44,847 nt of DNA from Oxalobacteraceae bacterium (GTDB taxonomy: Bacteria > Pseudomonadota > Gammaproteobacteria > Burkholderiales > Burkholderiaceae_D), in contig CANFLV010000026.1 in the NCBI GenBank assembly GCA_947448025.1, positions 1 through 44,847 on the forward strand, given 5' to 3'. Shown piece after piece: positions 1 through 8,839 of the stretch. Numbering within the stretch: position 1 is the first letter of the stretch; each line of letters opens with the position of its first letter. A program made the translations under genes and the position numbers. Under the pieces are notes generated by a model. That model saw only the letters and a list, made by a program, of their open reading frames with translations. It had not been told where the DNA came from and made no database searches.

Positions 1-6
1 CAAACG

Positions 7-951
7 TCAATTCTCGCGTATCCAGATGACAGAGGTATTAATGCCGTTACGTTCTATCAACGATTGTACTTGCAATGCCGCGCGACCCAGCCGCACATTG
101 CCATTAATCAGGAAGAAACTGGTCTGCACCGCAATTTCATTTTCATTCACCGCCAGCGTCTTGTCGGGCAGGCGCAGCGGCACATCCGCGACGTTCATGA
201 AATACGCTTGTTTGCGGCTCGCGACCAGACTCGTGGCTTCCGAAAGCGACAGTGTACCAAGTCTGGCAGAGAGAACTTCGGCTGGCGCAGTGTTGACGTT
301 GATCGGCGTTGCGCGCGGCAAAACGACGATGAAGTCGCGCAGCTTGCCCAGCATTTCCACAGAAAAACCGGGCACCGCCAGCAAGTCCTCGAACTGTTGC
401 AGCGGCATCGGCTGCGCCGGCGCTTTGCCACTGCCGGCGCCGGCATCGTCGCGACGCTGCGAGGCTGCCATCATTTTTGCGGTGGCCTCGGCCAGGGTTG
501 GATTCAGACCGGCATTGCCGAGCAGGCGCGCGAAAACGGCCACTTCCTTCAAATTGATCTGGCCGCCAGCTGACAGGTTCGTCAGGTTGAAGCGCGACTG
601 CGCATCGACGATGTTGCCTGAGAGCGTGGCGTCGCCGGCGTCATTGTCGGCGTTGGTGTTTTCGACGTACTGGTCGAGCTTGGTTTTTTCGAGCGGCACG
701 CTCCATTGTTCGTCGAGTGTGTCCACGCGCGATAGCGCCGCATCCGAGCGCAGGATCAGCCGCGCCCAGTCGATCGCGCCGCGCAGGATCCATTGCTTTT
801 GCAATTGCGTGCGCTGATTCTCGATCGAGCGCACCTGCACCTGCTGCTGCCAGAACAGGCTGGCCACGATTGTGACCGCCAGCGTCGTCAGCAGCAGGGC
901 TGTGATCACGGCCACGCCGCGCTGGTGCCGCATCGTGTGGCGCGCCCTCAT
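7..951 (-). CDS. gspK: Type II secretion minor pseudopilin GspK
   Basis: A 314-residue protein with the GspK layout: a short basic leader, a prepilin-like cleavage site after Gly12, and then a hydrophobic helix (about residues 13-33). As is usual for GspK, the mature residue 5 is not Glu. The rest is the large periplasmic domain that sits at the tip of the pseudopilus with GspI and GspJ. The start overlaps the gspJ stop as ATGA, which indicates translational coupling. The gene is complete, ending 6 bases before the window edge, so further gsp genes (L, M, N) may lie beyond. Family assignment is firm; it is supported by the neighbouring G-H-I-J order. Confidence 0.93.
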   Translation of the reverse strand: MRARHTMRHQRGVAVITALLLTTLAVTIVASLFWQQQVQVRSIENQRTQLQKQWILRGAIDWARLILRSDAALSRVDTLDEQWSVPLEKTKLDQYVENTNADNDAGDATLSGNIVDAQSRFNLTNLSAGGQINLKEVAVFARLLGNAGLNPTLAEATAKMMAASQRRDDAGAGSGKAPAQPMPLQQFEDLLAVPGFSVEMLGKLRDFIVVLPRATPINVNTAPAEVLSARLGTLSLSEATSLVASRKQAYFMNVADVPLRLPDKTLAVNENEIAVQTSFFLINGNVRLGRAALQVQSLIERNGINTSVIWIREN

Positions 952-1577
952 GCCGGCCCCAGCAGGAAGACCTTGACGATGTCGCCCGTGATGCCGTCGA
1001 GTCGCAGGGCGACTTCGAGGCCTTTGAAGGGCGCCGGCTGGCCGCCGAGGATGGGTGGTGAAATGGCGCCGTCGCCGGTCGTATTCCAGCCATTATTACC
1101 GGCGATCCAGGTGCGGATCGTCATGCTGGTCACGCCGGTTTGCAAGTCGATGCTGCCGTTTTTTACCTGATCGCTGGCGATGGCTTGCCAGGCAAGGTCG
1201 AGCTCGCCAAGGTCACGCGTGGCGCTCGATTCGCGCCGCTGCAAGACGCCATCGACGACACGATACGCGACGACCTGGATGCGCGAGGGCTGGTTATCAG
1301 CGAAGACATTGCGCACCAGCGTAAGCCGGTTCGGCTCAGCCATGATCGGCAGGCGACCGCCGATATTGGCAGTGGTAACGATTTGGGCGCAGTCGCTTTG
1401 TAATTGCGCCAGCGCCAGCTGCATGCCGCGCGTCTGCTCGAGGTCGCGGTTCAGCGCCACGCGGGCGCGCACGATGCCATCGAGTCCGCGCCAGCCGAGC
1501 ACAGCCACGACGGCGAGGATGGTGATGGCCACCAGCAGTTCGATGAGCGTGAAGCCGCGGGATTTTTCAGAGCGCAT
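948..1577 (-). CDS. gspJ: Type II secretion minor pseudopilin GspJ
   Basis: I chose the ATG at 1577, which gives 209 residues starting MRSEKSRGFTLIELL; a longer in-frame reading to 1628 would bury the prepilin leader and is unlikely. The site has Gly8 before Phe9 and the conserved mature Glu5 (Glu13), so prepilin peptidase GspO should cleave and methylate it. The start overlaps the gspI stop by 11 bases and the stop overlaps gspK as ATGA. GspJ joins GspI and GspK to form the tip complex of the periplasmic pseudopilus. Confidence 0.93.
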   Translation of the reverse strand: MRSEKSRGFTLIELLVAITILAVVAVLGWRGLDGIVRARVALNRDLEQTRGMQLALAQLQSDCAQIVTTANIGGRLPIMAEPNRLTLVRNVFADNQPSRIQVVAYRVVDGVLQRRESSATRDLGELDLAWQAIASDQVKNGSIDLQTGVTSMTIRTWIAGNNGWNTTGDGAISPPILGGQPAPFKGLEVALRLDGITGDIVKVFLLGPA

Positions 1578-1944
1578 TCGGCACGATCTGGTTGAGTTTA
1601 ATGATGCGCCGCTCGGGGTTTTCGGCATCGAAGACGCTCACTTCGACGCGCCGAAAAGCGGCATTTGGCGTGGGCATGACTTCTTCTTCGCAGACCAGTT
1701 TCAGCGCGCCTTGCGGACATTCAAACGAACGCTTGCCGGTCGGTGGCCAGGTGCCGGCCAGGCGGATTTGCGACAGGCGATTTTCGGCCGACCAGGTCGC
1801 CATCATCGCGGTGCGCAAACCATTGCTGTTTTGCGTGAGGCTACCGACGGCGCGCAAGCTCGCGCCGAGCGCGGTGCCGACGATGACGAGCGCGACCAGA
1901 ACTTCGAGCAGGGTGAAACCTTGTGCTGAGGGGCGCAGTCGCAT
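1567..1944 (-). CDS. gspI: Type II secretion minor pseudopilin GspI
   Basis: A 125-residue protein with a class III prepilin signal: Gly9 followed by FTLLEVLVAL and Glu at mature position 5. Size and C-terminal region fit GspI, the hub of the minor pseudopilin tip complex. It starts 2 bases after the gspH stop and its own stop is inside the gspJ start region, so H-I-J-K read as a tightly coupled operon. Confidence 0.92.
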   Translation of the reverse strand: MRLRPSAQGFTLLEVLVALVIVGTALGASLRAVGSLTQNSNGLRTAMMATWSAENRLSQIRLAGTWPPTGKRSFECPQGALKLVCEEEVMPTPNAAFRRVEVSVFDAENPERRIIKLNQIVPNAL

Positions 1945-1946
1945 AT

Positions 1947-2432
1947 TCAGTCCACCACGTAATGACCGATGCCATCGGCGCGCAAGGTCACGCTCGCGTC
2001 GCCATACGTCATCGTCAGTAAAAACGGCTTATCGACCGGCTCGCGCCCAAACACCAGCCGCAGCGGCAAGGCCGGCCCCGGCAGCGGCGGATCGATTGCC
2101 AAACCGAGCGGTGCGCGCTTGAATTCGCGCTCACGCAGCATGTCGTCCTGCGTCAGCACTTCCCAGCGATTATCCTTGCGCACCAAAAAACGGTAGCGAC
2201 TGCCATCGGCCTCAAAGGCGATCGGCACATTGCGCACGATCGCTTCTTCACGCGCCATTTGCAGCAATAAGCCGATGCGTTGTGCTTCCTGCTGTAAAAC
2301 CTGACGCTCGTCAGGCATCGCATTGAAGGAGACGAGCCCGAGCGTGATCCCGGCGATCACCATCACCACCAGCAGCTCGAGCAGCGTGAAGCCACGCGAG
2401 CGCCGTAATCGAATCAGTCTTAGAGTTCCCAC
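1947..2432 (-). CDS. gspH: Type II secretion minor pseudopilin GspH
   Basis: A 161-residue protein with an arginine-rich leader, cleavage site after Gly14, and FTLLELLVVMVIAG with the mature Glu5 (Glu19). The following beta-rich domain is the GspH/FimT type. GspH is thought to link the pseudopilus shaft of GspG to the I-J-K tip. The start overlaps the end of gspG by 13 bases. FimT (type IV pilus) shares this fold, but the position between gspG and gspI settles the call. Confidence 0.9.
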   Translation of the reverse strand: MGTLRLIRLRRSRGFTLLELLVVMVIAGITLGLVSFNAMPDERQVLQQEAQRIGLLLQMAREEAIVRNVPIAFEADGSRYRFLVRKDNRWEVLTQDDMLREREFKRAPLGLAIDPPLPGPALPLRLVFGREPVDKPFLLTMTYGDASVTLRADGIGHYVVD

Positions 2433-2872
2433 GAACCGATATCGGCATCATTGGCCGTACCACCCGGCTGGCCATCCGCGCCGAAGGAAAACACATCGAC
2501 CTCGCCTTTGATGCCCGGCGAGAGGAACTGGTAGGCATTGCCCCACGGGTCTTTCGGTAATTTATCGAGATAGCCGCCGGTCTTCCAGCCATTCGCGGCG
2601 GGTCCGCTGGTGGGCTTGACCGTCAGTGCCAGCAAGCCCTGTTCCGTGCTTGGGTAGCGCTGGTTATCGAGCTTGTACAGCTTCAGGCCCTGCATGATAG
2701 TGGCGATATCCTGACGCGCCGCCGTCACGCGAGCGTCATCGGTGCGGCCGATCAGTTTCGGCACGACCAGCGCTGCGAGGATGCCCATGATGACGACCAC
2801 GACCATGATTTCGATGAGGGTGAAGCCGCGTTGCAGCAGCGAGCGGGAAGACATTGCGTAAGTCTTTTGCAT
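2420..2872 (-). CDS. gspG: Type II secretion major pseudopilin GspG
   Basis: A 150-residue major pseudopilin. The prepilin site is Gly16/Phe17 with Glu at mature position 5 (FTLIEIMVVVVIMGILAAL). The C-terminal part has the GspG signature: YKLDNQRYPSTEQGL, and the Trp/Gly/Pro-rich end with the calcium-site region (GEVDVFSFGADGQPGG). It polymerises into the pseudopilus that drives substrates through the GspD secretin. No good Shine-Dalgarno precedes either the ATG at 2872 or the internal ATG at 2854; I kept the longer form. It is the first gene of the visible operon, with a 320-base non-coding region upstream that faces the RTX protease gene. Confidence 0.93.
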   Translation of the reverse strand: MQKTYAMSSRSLLQRGFTLIEIMVVVVIMGILAALVVPKLIGRTDDARVTAARQDIATIMQGLKLYKLDNQRYPSTEQGLLALTVKPTSGPAANGWKTGGYLDKLPKDPWGNAYQFLSPGIKGEVDVFSFGADGQPGGTANDADIGSWEL

Positions 2873-2919
2873 AAGGAGGAATAATTGCTTAAAAAGGAAT
2901 TGGTGGCAGAAGTATAAGG

Positions 2920-2949
2920 CCGAAGCCGGCAGGCGGATACCGGCTTCGG
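2920..2949. promoter_or_regulatory. Perfect 10-bp palindrome upstream of gspG
   Basis: Two perfect 10-base inverted arms (CCGAAGCCGG and CCGGCTTCGG) lie 10 bases apart in the 320-base gap between gspG and the RTX protease. On the minus strand a possible -10 box (TATACT, about 2911-2916) follows directly, so the palindrome would cover the -35 region of a gspG promoter. No T-run follows on either strand, which argues against a terminator. It may be an operator or an RNA hairpin in a longer leader; the role is inference. Confidence 0.4.
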
Positions 2950-3120
2950 TGGCGGCACGCCTCTAGGCATGTCGGACTCGGGAAGCCATACGACCCTTTC
3001 CGCAGAAAAAAGTGCAATGCATGCGAAAAATGCGTGATGCGCCAGCCTATTTCTTCGGTGCAATGTCGTTGTAATTTCACCTACTTCGGGATTGAATTAA
3101 TCTGCAGCGGCACGCCACAA

Positions 3121-3150
3121 TTGCCTGAAAAATGCCATTCGATCTATGAT
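3121..3150 (+). promoter_or_regulatory. Possible sigma-70 promoter of the RTX protease
   Basis: TTGCCT and TATGAT hexamers are separated by 18 bases, about 40 bases before the protease start. TATGAT differs from consensus by one base and TTGCCT by two. An alternative -10 (CATAAT) lies a few bases further on. The region is AT-richer than its surroundings. The gene itself has GAAGG 8 bases before its ATG. Confidence 0.4.
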
Positions 3151-3192
3151 TCATAATTGTCTTTTTAGCAATTTTTATCAGAAGGTTCGAAG

Positions 3193-5100
3193 ATGGCAAC
3201 CCAGATAAGCGCACCCGATATTGGCTACGGTAATCCCTATATTGATGTCCTCGTCGGTGGTAATTTCAAGTGGGGCAGCGGTCCCGTGACTTACACCTTT
3301 GGCGCGGCGGGACAAACGATCGATGGCAGCCAGACGCTGTCATGGACAGAGAGCGAAAAGACGATGTTTCGCGCCGTGTTTCAATCCTTCGAGGCAGTCT
3401 GCGGCATCACCTTCGCCGAGGTCGACTACTCTGCAAGCGTCAATCTGGCGGAATGGAAAATGGCGACGGTCCTGGATGACCCGGGCATCCTCGGCATGCA
3501 TGCTTACCCCGAAGGCGACGCACATCCGGTGCCGCTGAACGGCGAATTCGCTACTGCAACAAATTATTGGTTAATCACGCCAGGCGCTTCCGGCTATACG
3601 ACGGTACTCCACGAGCTTGGCCACGCGCTGAATCTGGCGCATCCGCATGATGGCGGCTGGGGGACGCACACGACCACATTCCCGGGATTAAATGAATGGC
3701 CATTCGCGCCCGGCTATGGCGAATACGGCTTGAATCAGCGCATCTGGACGGTAATGAGTTATTACGGCGGCTGGAATCGGGAACCGGTTCAAGTCCCGCG
3801 CGATCATGGCGATGTCATGACGCCCATGGCATTCGATGTCGCGACCTTGCAGGCACTGTATGGCGTCAACACAAGCTACAAGACAGGCAATGATACGTAT
3901 CTCTTGCCGACGGCGAATGTGATCGGCACCGGCTGGTCATGCATCTGGGATGCGGGTGGGTCGGACACGATTTCGAATGCAGGATCGGCGCTCGCGTGCA
4001 CGATCAATTTACTGGCGGCGCCGCTGACGGGGCCACATGCCGGCGGCTATGTGTCCTGGATACGCGGCGTGGCCGGTGGATTTACGATCGCCAATGGCGC
4101 CCTGATTGAAAATGCCGTCGGCGGCGATGGCAATGACCTCATCTCCGGCAATGGCGCGAATAATCTGTTGCAAGGCGGTGCAGGCAATGATTCGATTAGT
4201 GGTGGCATTGGCAACGACACGCTCACGGGCGAACGCGGCAACGACAGCCTGTTCGGCGGCACCGGCAATGACCTGTTAAACGGCGGCAGCGGGGATGATT
4301 TCATCTTGCAGGACGATGTCGTCGGCCGTGACACCATCGTCGGCGGTTCCGGTTTTGATGGTGTCGATTACAGTCATGCCAGCGCCAGCCTGAACCTGCG
4401 TCTCGATACCGGCCGGGTTGAAAAGTATCAAGGCGGCTTGCTGGTCGGTGCAGATACGCTCAGCGACATCGAAGCCATCTTCGGCACGCGTAACAAGGAC
4501 ACGATCACCGGTGGCGCCGGCAATGAACTCCTCAGCGGCGGCGCGGAGGATGATTGCGTGGACGGCGCTGCCGGCCATGACACATTGAATGGCGGTGGCG
4601 GGCGCGATAGTTTGTCTGGCGGCGACGGCAACGACTACCTGAACGGCCAGGCGGGCAACGACACGCTCGACGCGGGCGCGGGCGACAACACCATTATTGG
4701 CGGCACAGGCAATGATATCCTTGGCGATGTCACGGGCAATAATACCTATATCTTCGATGCCGGATTTGGCCGCGACACGATGAGGAACTGGCGCATGAGC
4801 GGCTACCTCAACGACACGGAGATCGTGCAATTCCAGGGGCTCGATGCCAGGAATATCCTGTTCCAGCGCGACGGCAGCGATCTGAAAATTAGCATCGCGG
4901 GAAAATCCGATCTGCTCAGGATTATCGAATGGTATGACACGTCAGCAGACCTGCGCGGACTCAAGCATTTCCAGATTGATCACTTCCAGGCAGGCGAGAT
5001 GATATTGCAGGGCCAGGTAGTGAGTAATCTGGTGACGCTGATCGGTGCCACGCCCGTGTCAATGGCGAGTCTGATTGCCGACAGTAGCGTGAGCGTCTGA
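3193..5100 (+). CDS. Serralysin-type RTX zinc metalloprotease (M10)
   Basis: A 635-residue predicted secreted protease. The zinc motif HELGHALNLAH gives ligands His140, His144 and His150 with catalytic Glu141, followed by the Met-turn VMSYYG at Met188: the metzincin pattern of serralysins. Glycine-rich GGxGNDxLxG calcium repeats run at about 310-365 and again at 437-510, followed by a haemolysin-type calcium-binding related segment (about 518-580). There is no Sec signal at the N-terminus, so export should be by a type I (ABC/MFP/TolC) system using a C-terminal signal; none is encoded here. It sits head-to-head with the type II operon, which it should not need. The C-terminus lies in a short imperfect tandem repeat (see findings). 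Confidence 0.88.
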   Translation: MATQISAPDIGYGNPYIDVLVGGNFKWGSGPVTYTFGAAGQTIDGSQTLSWTESEKTMFRAVFQSFEAVCGITFAEVDYSASVNLAEWKMATVLDDPGILGMHAYPEGDAHPVPLNGEFATATNYWLITPGASGYTTVLHELGHALNLAHPHDGGWGTHTTTFPGLNEWPFAPGYGEYGLNQRIWTVMSYYGGWNREPVQVPRDHGDVMTPMAFDVATLQALYGVNTSYKTGNDTYLLPTANVIGTGWSCIWDAGGSDTISNAGSALACTINLLAAPLTGPHAGGYVSWIRGVAGGFTIANGALIENAVGGDGNDLISGNGANNLLQGGAGNDSISGGIGNDTLTGERGNDSLFGGTGNDLLNGGSGDDFILQDDVVGRDTIVGGSGFDGVDYSHASASLNLRLDTGRVEKYQGGLLVGADTLSDIEAIFGTRNKDTITGGAGNELLSGGAEDDCVDGAAGHDTLNGGGGRDSLSGGDGNDYLNGQAGNDTLDAGAGDNTIIGGTGNDILGDVTGNNTYIFDAGFGRDTMRNWRMSGYLNDTEIVQFQGLDARNILFQRDGSDLKISIAGKSDLLRIIEWYDTSADLRGLKHFQIDHFQAGEMILQGQVVSNLVTLIGATPVSMASLIADSSVSV

Positions 5101-5115
5101 TTGCCGCCAGTAGCG
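5070..5115 (+). repeat. Imperfect 20-bp tandem repeat, 26-bp period, at a stop codon
   Basis: Positions 5070-5089 and 5096-5115 are the same 20 bases with one mismatch. The second copy contains the protease stop codon (5098-5100). Because the period is 26 and not a multiple of 3, the two copies are read in different frames. It looks like a small local duplication at the gene's 3' end. Confidence 0.7.
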
Positions 5116-5126
5116 CTGGTATCAAC

Positions 5127-6119
5127 TTAAGCTTCATTGCGTGGGTCGCGCGACAACAGCCGCGCGACCATGTCACCCGGCGCATCGCCGTCGAACAGCA
5201 CGCCGGCGACCGCTTCCGTGATCGGCATGTCGACGCCACGTTCGCGCGCCAAGGTGCGCACGGCCTCGGCGCAGCGTACGCCTTCAGCCACATGGCCGAG
5301 CTCGGCGACGATGGTCGCCAGCGGCTTGCCTTGCGCAAGACCGAGGCCGACCTTACGATTACGTGACAGGTCGCCGGTACAGGTGAGCAGCAAATCTCCC
5401 ACGCCGGTCAGACCCATGAAGGTTTCAGAGCGCCCGCCCAGAGCAATGCCGAGCCGCGTGATTTCCGCCAGCCCGCGCGTGATCAGCGCAGCGCGCGCAT
5501 TCAGGCCAAGACCCAGGCCATCGATGACGCCGGTGGCAATGGCGAGGATATTCTTGACCGCGCCGCCGACTTCGACGCCGACAATGTCATCGGTGGCATA
5601 GACACGCATGGTGCGGCCATGCACGGCGCGCACGACGCGCTCGTTGAGCGCGGCGCTGGTAGAGGCGATCGTCAATGCGCAAGGCAGGCCGCGCGCGACT
5701 TCCTGTGCAAACGAAGGGCCGGACAAGGCGCCGGCAGGCAAATCGGCACCGAGCTCTTCGCGCACGATCTGGTGCGGCAGTCGCCGGGTCTGTTCTTCGA
5801 ATCCCTTGCACAGCCAGACGATATTCGGAATGGACTTGCCCTTGAGCTGTTGCGCCAGCGGCCGCAAGCCGGCCACAGCAGTAGCCACGATGAGCAGACC
5901 GTCCTTGCCAACATGGGCCACGGCCGCATCGAAGTCGGCGCTGACGATCACGCTGGCGGGCATAGCAAAGCCCGGCAGCGCCGCGGTATTGTCGCGGCTG
6001 CGTGCAATCTGCGCCATGCGCCCTTCGTTGCGTCCCCAGAGGAAAACCCGCTGCCGGTCAGCCAGCGACAAGGCCATGGCCGTGCCCCAGGCGCCAGCGC
6101 CGAGAATGCTGATATTCAT
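5127..6119 (-). CDS. gpsA: Glycerol-3-phosphate dehydrogenase [NAD(P)+]
   Basis: GpsA reduces dihydroxyacetone phosphate to sn-glycerol 3-phosphate, the backbone for phospholipids. The protein opens with the Rossmann motif [10 protein letters not shown] and has the family blocks [27 protein letters not shown] (catalytic Lys), and [28 protein letters not shown] start at the ATG at 6119 (330 residues, [12 protein letters not shown]), which matches the usual N-terminus; an upstream ATG at 6146 adds nine residues and neither has a clear ribosome-binding site. It is the last gene of the rhodanese-grxC-secB-SH3-gpsA group and converges with the RTX protease. Confidence 0.95.
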   Translation of the reverse strand: MNISILGAGAWGTAMALSLADRQRVFLWGRNEGRMAQIARSRDNTAALPGFAMPASVIVSADFDAAVAHVGKDGLLIVATAVAGLRPLAQQLKGKSIPNIVWLCKGFEEQTRRLPHQIVREELGADLPAGALSGPSFAQEVARGLPCALTIASTSAALNERVVRAVHGRTMRVYATDDIVGVEVGGAVKNILAIATGVIDGLGLGLNARAALITRGLAEITRLGIALGGRSETFMGLTGVGDLLLTCTGDLSRNRKVGLGLAQGKPLATIVAELGHVAEGVRCAEAVRTLARERGVDMPITEAVAGVLFDGDAPGDMVARLLSRDPRNEA

Positions 6120-6169
6120 GGGGGAAGTTAAGGTAGTGACGCTCATGTGGTGGGCTTTGAATGTATGAC

Positions 6170-6622
6170 TTAGTCGCCCCAGACATCGGCAGCGCGGGCA
6201 AATCCGCTGGCGCCATCACGATGACGAACTTTGACCCAGCCGGATGGCGCGCCTTCGAGCATATCCAGCAAGACGCCCCGCTCCGCACCAAACACGATCG
6301 CCGCATTGTCTTCGGCGGCGGCGTGGATGCGGATACCAGTACTGCGCGTCACGACCGTGCGTTTACCGACCAGCGCGCGGGCATCGACCCAAGTCAGATC
6401 GCCGGCCGCGTCACGCACACGGCTCCAGCCGCCGGCGTTCAAGACGACTTCGAGCGGCATGCCGCTGGGGGCGATGAAACGCTTGGGCGCGCGACCGGAA
6501 GGGGCTGCGTAGAGAATGGCAGGGTAAGCGCCGACAGACTTGAATTCAGCTGCGCAGGACGCGCCCGAGATCAGCGTGGCGGCCAGAGACAACAGAAACG
6601 AACTCAGAGGGACGGATTTCAT
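6170..6622 (-). CDS. Periplasmic SH3-domain protein
   Basis: A 150-residue protein with a Sec signal peptide (hydrophobic stretch about 8-20, likely cut around SCA/AEF at residue 24). Two bacterial SH3-like repeats follow, with recurrent W-x-K/R-V-R and alanine/glycine turns ([22 protein letters not shown] and [23 protein letters not shown]). Such domains often bind peptidoglycan or partner proteins. A strong GGAGG lies before the ATG. It is wedged between secB and gpsA on the same strand, probably co-transcribed. The biological role is unknown. Confidence 0.8.
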   Translation of the reverse strand: MKSVPLSSFLLSLAATLISGASCAAEFKSVGAYPAILYAAPSGRAPKRFIAPSGMPLEVVLNAGGWSRVRDAAGDLTWVDARALVGKRTVVTRSTGIRIHAAAEDNAAIVFGAERGVLLDMLEGAPSGWVKVRHRDGASGFARAADVWGD

Positions 6623-6685
6623 GCCTTACCTCCAGCAAGCTAGGGACGCGCGAGCACATGGTGTGCTCGCGCAGGGACCATCTAC

Positions 6686-7171
6686 TTAGTGCGTTGTCGA
6701 CGAGCCTTCAACAGCGGCTGGCGCTGCGGCAGCTTGTTCCGCCAATACTTGCAGGCGCTGCTGGTAAAACAGCTCGAAATTGATTTCCGCCAGATGCACA
6801 GGCGGGAAGCCGGCGCGGGTGATCATGTCGGCGATGTTCGAACGCAGGTAAGGGTAAATGATGTTCGGGCAGGCGATACCGAGCAGCGGATCGAGTTGAT
6901 CGGCCGGGATATTGCGCGCTTCGAAAATACCGGCTTGCTTGCCTTCGACGAGGAAAGCGACCTTGTCGTTGACCTTGGCTGTCACGGTGACCGCGACCGA
7001 CGCTTCGTAAATGCCTTCAGCGAGCGGCTCGGCGCCGACGTCGACGGATACTTCAATTTGCGGCGCATCCTGCTCGAGGAAAATCGCTGGGGAATTCGGC
7101 TGCTCGAGGGACATGTCCTTGAGGTAGACGCGCTGGATTTGGAACACGGGTTGCAGGTTTTCGTCAGCCAT
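6686..7171 (-). CDS. secB: Protein-export chaperone SecB
   Basis: A 161-residue SecB. It keeps precursor proteins unfolded and hands them to SecA for Sec export. Family blocks visible are [19 protein letters not shown] at the start, [21 protein letters not shown], and [38 protein letters not shown]. The C-terminal tail is alanine-rich and acidic-poor but of normal length. The gene lies downstream of grxC, an arrangement common in betaproteobacteria. Confidence 0.97.
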   Translation of the reverse strand: MADENLQPVFQIQRVYLKDMSLEQPNSPAIFLEQDAPQIEVSVDVGAEPLAEGIYEASVAVTVTAKVNDKVAFLVEGKQAGIFEARNIPADQLDPLLGIACPNIIYPYLRSNIADMITRAGFPPVHLAEINFELFYQQRLQVLAEQAAAAPAAVEGSSTTH

Positions 7172-7293
7172 GAAGCACTTTCAGTTAAGAGAACTAAGGA
7201 GAACTAAAAAAACAGCGGAACGGCGGAGGCTAGAACCCGGCCGTACTTCGCCGCATCGTTGATCAAAATTTCACGAGTCAGGATTCTAGCGCG

Positions 7294-7557
7294 CTATGCG
7301 CCATTGAGCAAAGCATCGAGCTTGCCTTCCCGTTCGAGCGCATTGAGGTCGTCAAAGCCGCCGACATGGGTTTCGCCGATATAAATTTGCGGTACCGTAC
7401 GGCGACCGGTCTTTTCCATCATGGCCACGCGCCGTTCAGGCTCGAGATCGATGCGGACCTTTTCAATTTCATCCACGCCTTTGGACTTCAAGAGTCGCTC
7501 GGCCATCGTGCAATATGGGCAGGTACCGGTGGTGTACATTAAAACATGTGCTGACAT
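7294..7557 (-). CDS. grxC: Glutaredoxin 3
   Basis: An 87-residue glutaredoxin with the dithiol active site Cys13-Pro-Tyr-Cys16, the cis-proline loop TVPQIYIG and the glutathione-binding GGFDDL near the C-terminus. It reduces disulfides and mixed disulfides at the expense of glutathione in the cytoplasm. AAGGAAG precedes the ATG. It starts 9 bases after the rhodanese stop, so the two are almost certainly co-transcribed, with secB following. Confidence 0.96.
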   Translation of the reverse strand: MSAHVLMYTTGTCPYCTMAERLLKSKGVDEIEKVRIDLEPERRVAMMEKTGRRTVPQIYIGETHVGGFDDLNALEREGKLDALLNGA

Positions 7558-7566
7558 GAGGCTTCC

Positions 7567-7968
7567 TTATTTGACGACAGGCAGGCCTTGGGCGCGCCAG
7601 GTTTCCAGGCCGCCATCAAGACTGTAGACTTCGGTAAAACCGGCTTTTTGCAGTTTGGCAGTCGCCGTGGCGGAACGCACACCCGACTGGCAGATCGCGA
7701 TCACGAACTTGCTTTTCCATTTTTCGAGCTCGGCGACGCGGCTTTCGAGGTCCTTGAGCGGGATGTTTTTCGCGTCCAGCACATGACCTTCGGCGAATTC
7801 GCCCGGCTCGCGCACATCGACCAGGAGGACTTTACCTTGGTTGATCAGCTGCGTCGCCTGCAGGGCAGAGACCTTGTTACCACGGCGCTGGAGCGTCGGA
7901 AAAAGCAGCGCGCCACCCGAAATGAGCAGCAAAGCGACGAACCAAATATTATCAATGAAGAATTTCAC
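7567..7968 (-). CDS. Membrane-anchored rhodanese-like protein
   Basis: I start at a GTG at 7968 (133 residues) because GGGA lies 4-5 bases before it and the N-terminus then reads MKFFIDNIWF, a single membrane anchor (about 8-24). A longer reading to 7998 would start on top of a TATAAT box. The rhodanese domain carries LVDVREPGEFAEGHV and the active-site loop CQSGVRS with Cys93 as the sulfur or thiol acceptor. It faces the cytoplasm or periplasm depending on topology; sulfurtransfer is the family activity, the actual substrate is unknown. Confidence 0.88.
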   Translation of the reverse strand: MKFFIDNIWFVALLLISGGALLFPTLQRRGNKVSALQATQLINQGKVLLVDVREPGEFAEGHVLDAKNIPLKDLESRVAELEKWKSKFVIAICQSGVRSATATAKLQKAGFTEVYSLDGGLETWRAQGLPVVK

Positions 7969-7998
7969 AGTATCCCAATGGTTTAAAACAATCAGCAC

Positions 7999-8004
7999 AT
8001 TATA
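7999..8004 (-). promoter_or_regulatory. -10 box (TATAAT) for the rhodanese-grxC-secB group
   Basis: A perfect TATAAT on the minus strand ends about 30 bases before the chosen rhodanese start. No convincing -35 hexamer was found at 16-18 bases. The position between divergent gpmA and the rhodanese gene is suitable for a promoter. Confidence 0.4.
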
Positions 8005-8087
8005 AAATAGAAGCCAGAATAATCCCGCAATTCAAAATAGACGCGCAATAAGCCGATCAACCCGACCTATCACCTGCTCATCCAATC

Positions 8088-8834
8088 ATGTACAAAATCG
8101 TATTCATGCGCCACGGCGAATCCACCTGGAACCTCGAAAATCGTTTCACCGGCTGGACCGATGTCGACCTGACCGAAAAGGGCGTGGCCGAAGCGCGCCA
8201 TGCGGGTTTGCTGCTGAAAGAAGCCGGTTTTACTTTCGACCTGGCCTATACCTCGGTACTCAAGCGCGCCATCCGCACGCTCTGGGGCACGCTCGATGCA
8301 ATGGACCTGATGTGGCTGCCGGTGAAGAATGACTGGCGTTTGAACGAGCGCCACTACGGCGCCCTGCAAGGCTTGAACAAGGGTGAAACCGCCGCCCAGT
8401 ATGGCGATGAGCAGGTACTGGTATGGCGCCGCAGCTACGATACGCCGCCCAATGCGATGGAAGCGGGCGACCCGCGTGACTCCTTCGGCGACCCGCGCTA
8501 CGCCGGCCTGTCGCGCACCGAGGTGCCATTGACCGAATGCCTGAAAGACACCGTCGCCCGCGTCATGCCGGCATGGGACGAGGAAATTGCACCGGCCATC
8601 CGCGCCGGCAAGCACATCATCATTTCGGCCCATGGCAATAGCCTGCGCGCGCTGATCAAGTCACTCGACAATATCAGCGACGACGATATTGTCAGCCTCA
8701 ATATTCCAAACGGCCAGCCGCTGGTCTACGAGCTCGATGCCGATCTCAAGCCGATCCGCAGCTACTACCTCGGCGATACCGCCGCCATCGAAGCCGCCAT
8801 GCAGGCTGTCGCCAGCCAGGGGAAAGCGAAATAA
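8088..8834 (+). CDS. gpmA: 2,3-bisphosphoglycerate-dependent phosphoglycerate mutase
   Basis: A 248-residue glycolytic enzyme that interconverts 3- and 2-phosphoglycerate. The phosphohistidine motif RHGESTWN has His9; the family blocks [17 protein letters not shown], the RRSYDTPP loop and the second histidine in [12 protein letters not shown] are all present. Length is normal for the cofactor-dependent form. No clear ribosome-binding site precedes the ATG. envC follows after 5 bases. Confidence 0.97.
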   Translation: MYKIVFMRHGESTWNLENRFTGWTDVDLTEKGVAEARHAGLLLKEAGFTFDLAYTSVLKRAIRTLWGTLDAMDLMWLPVKNDWRLNERHYGALQGLNKGETAAQYGDEQVLVWRRSYDTPPNAMEAGDPRDSFGDPRYAGLSRTEVPLTECLKDTVARVMPAWDEEIAPAIRAGKHIIISAHGNSLRALIKSLDNISDDDIVSLNIPNGQPLVYELDADLKPIRSYYLGDTAAIEAAMQAVASQGKAK

Positions 8835-8839
8835 ATGCC

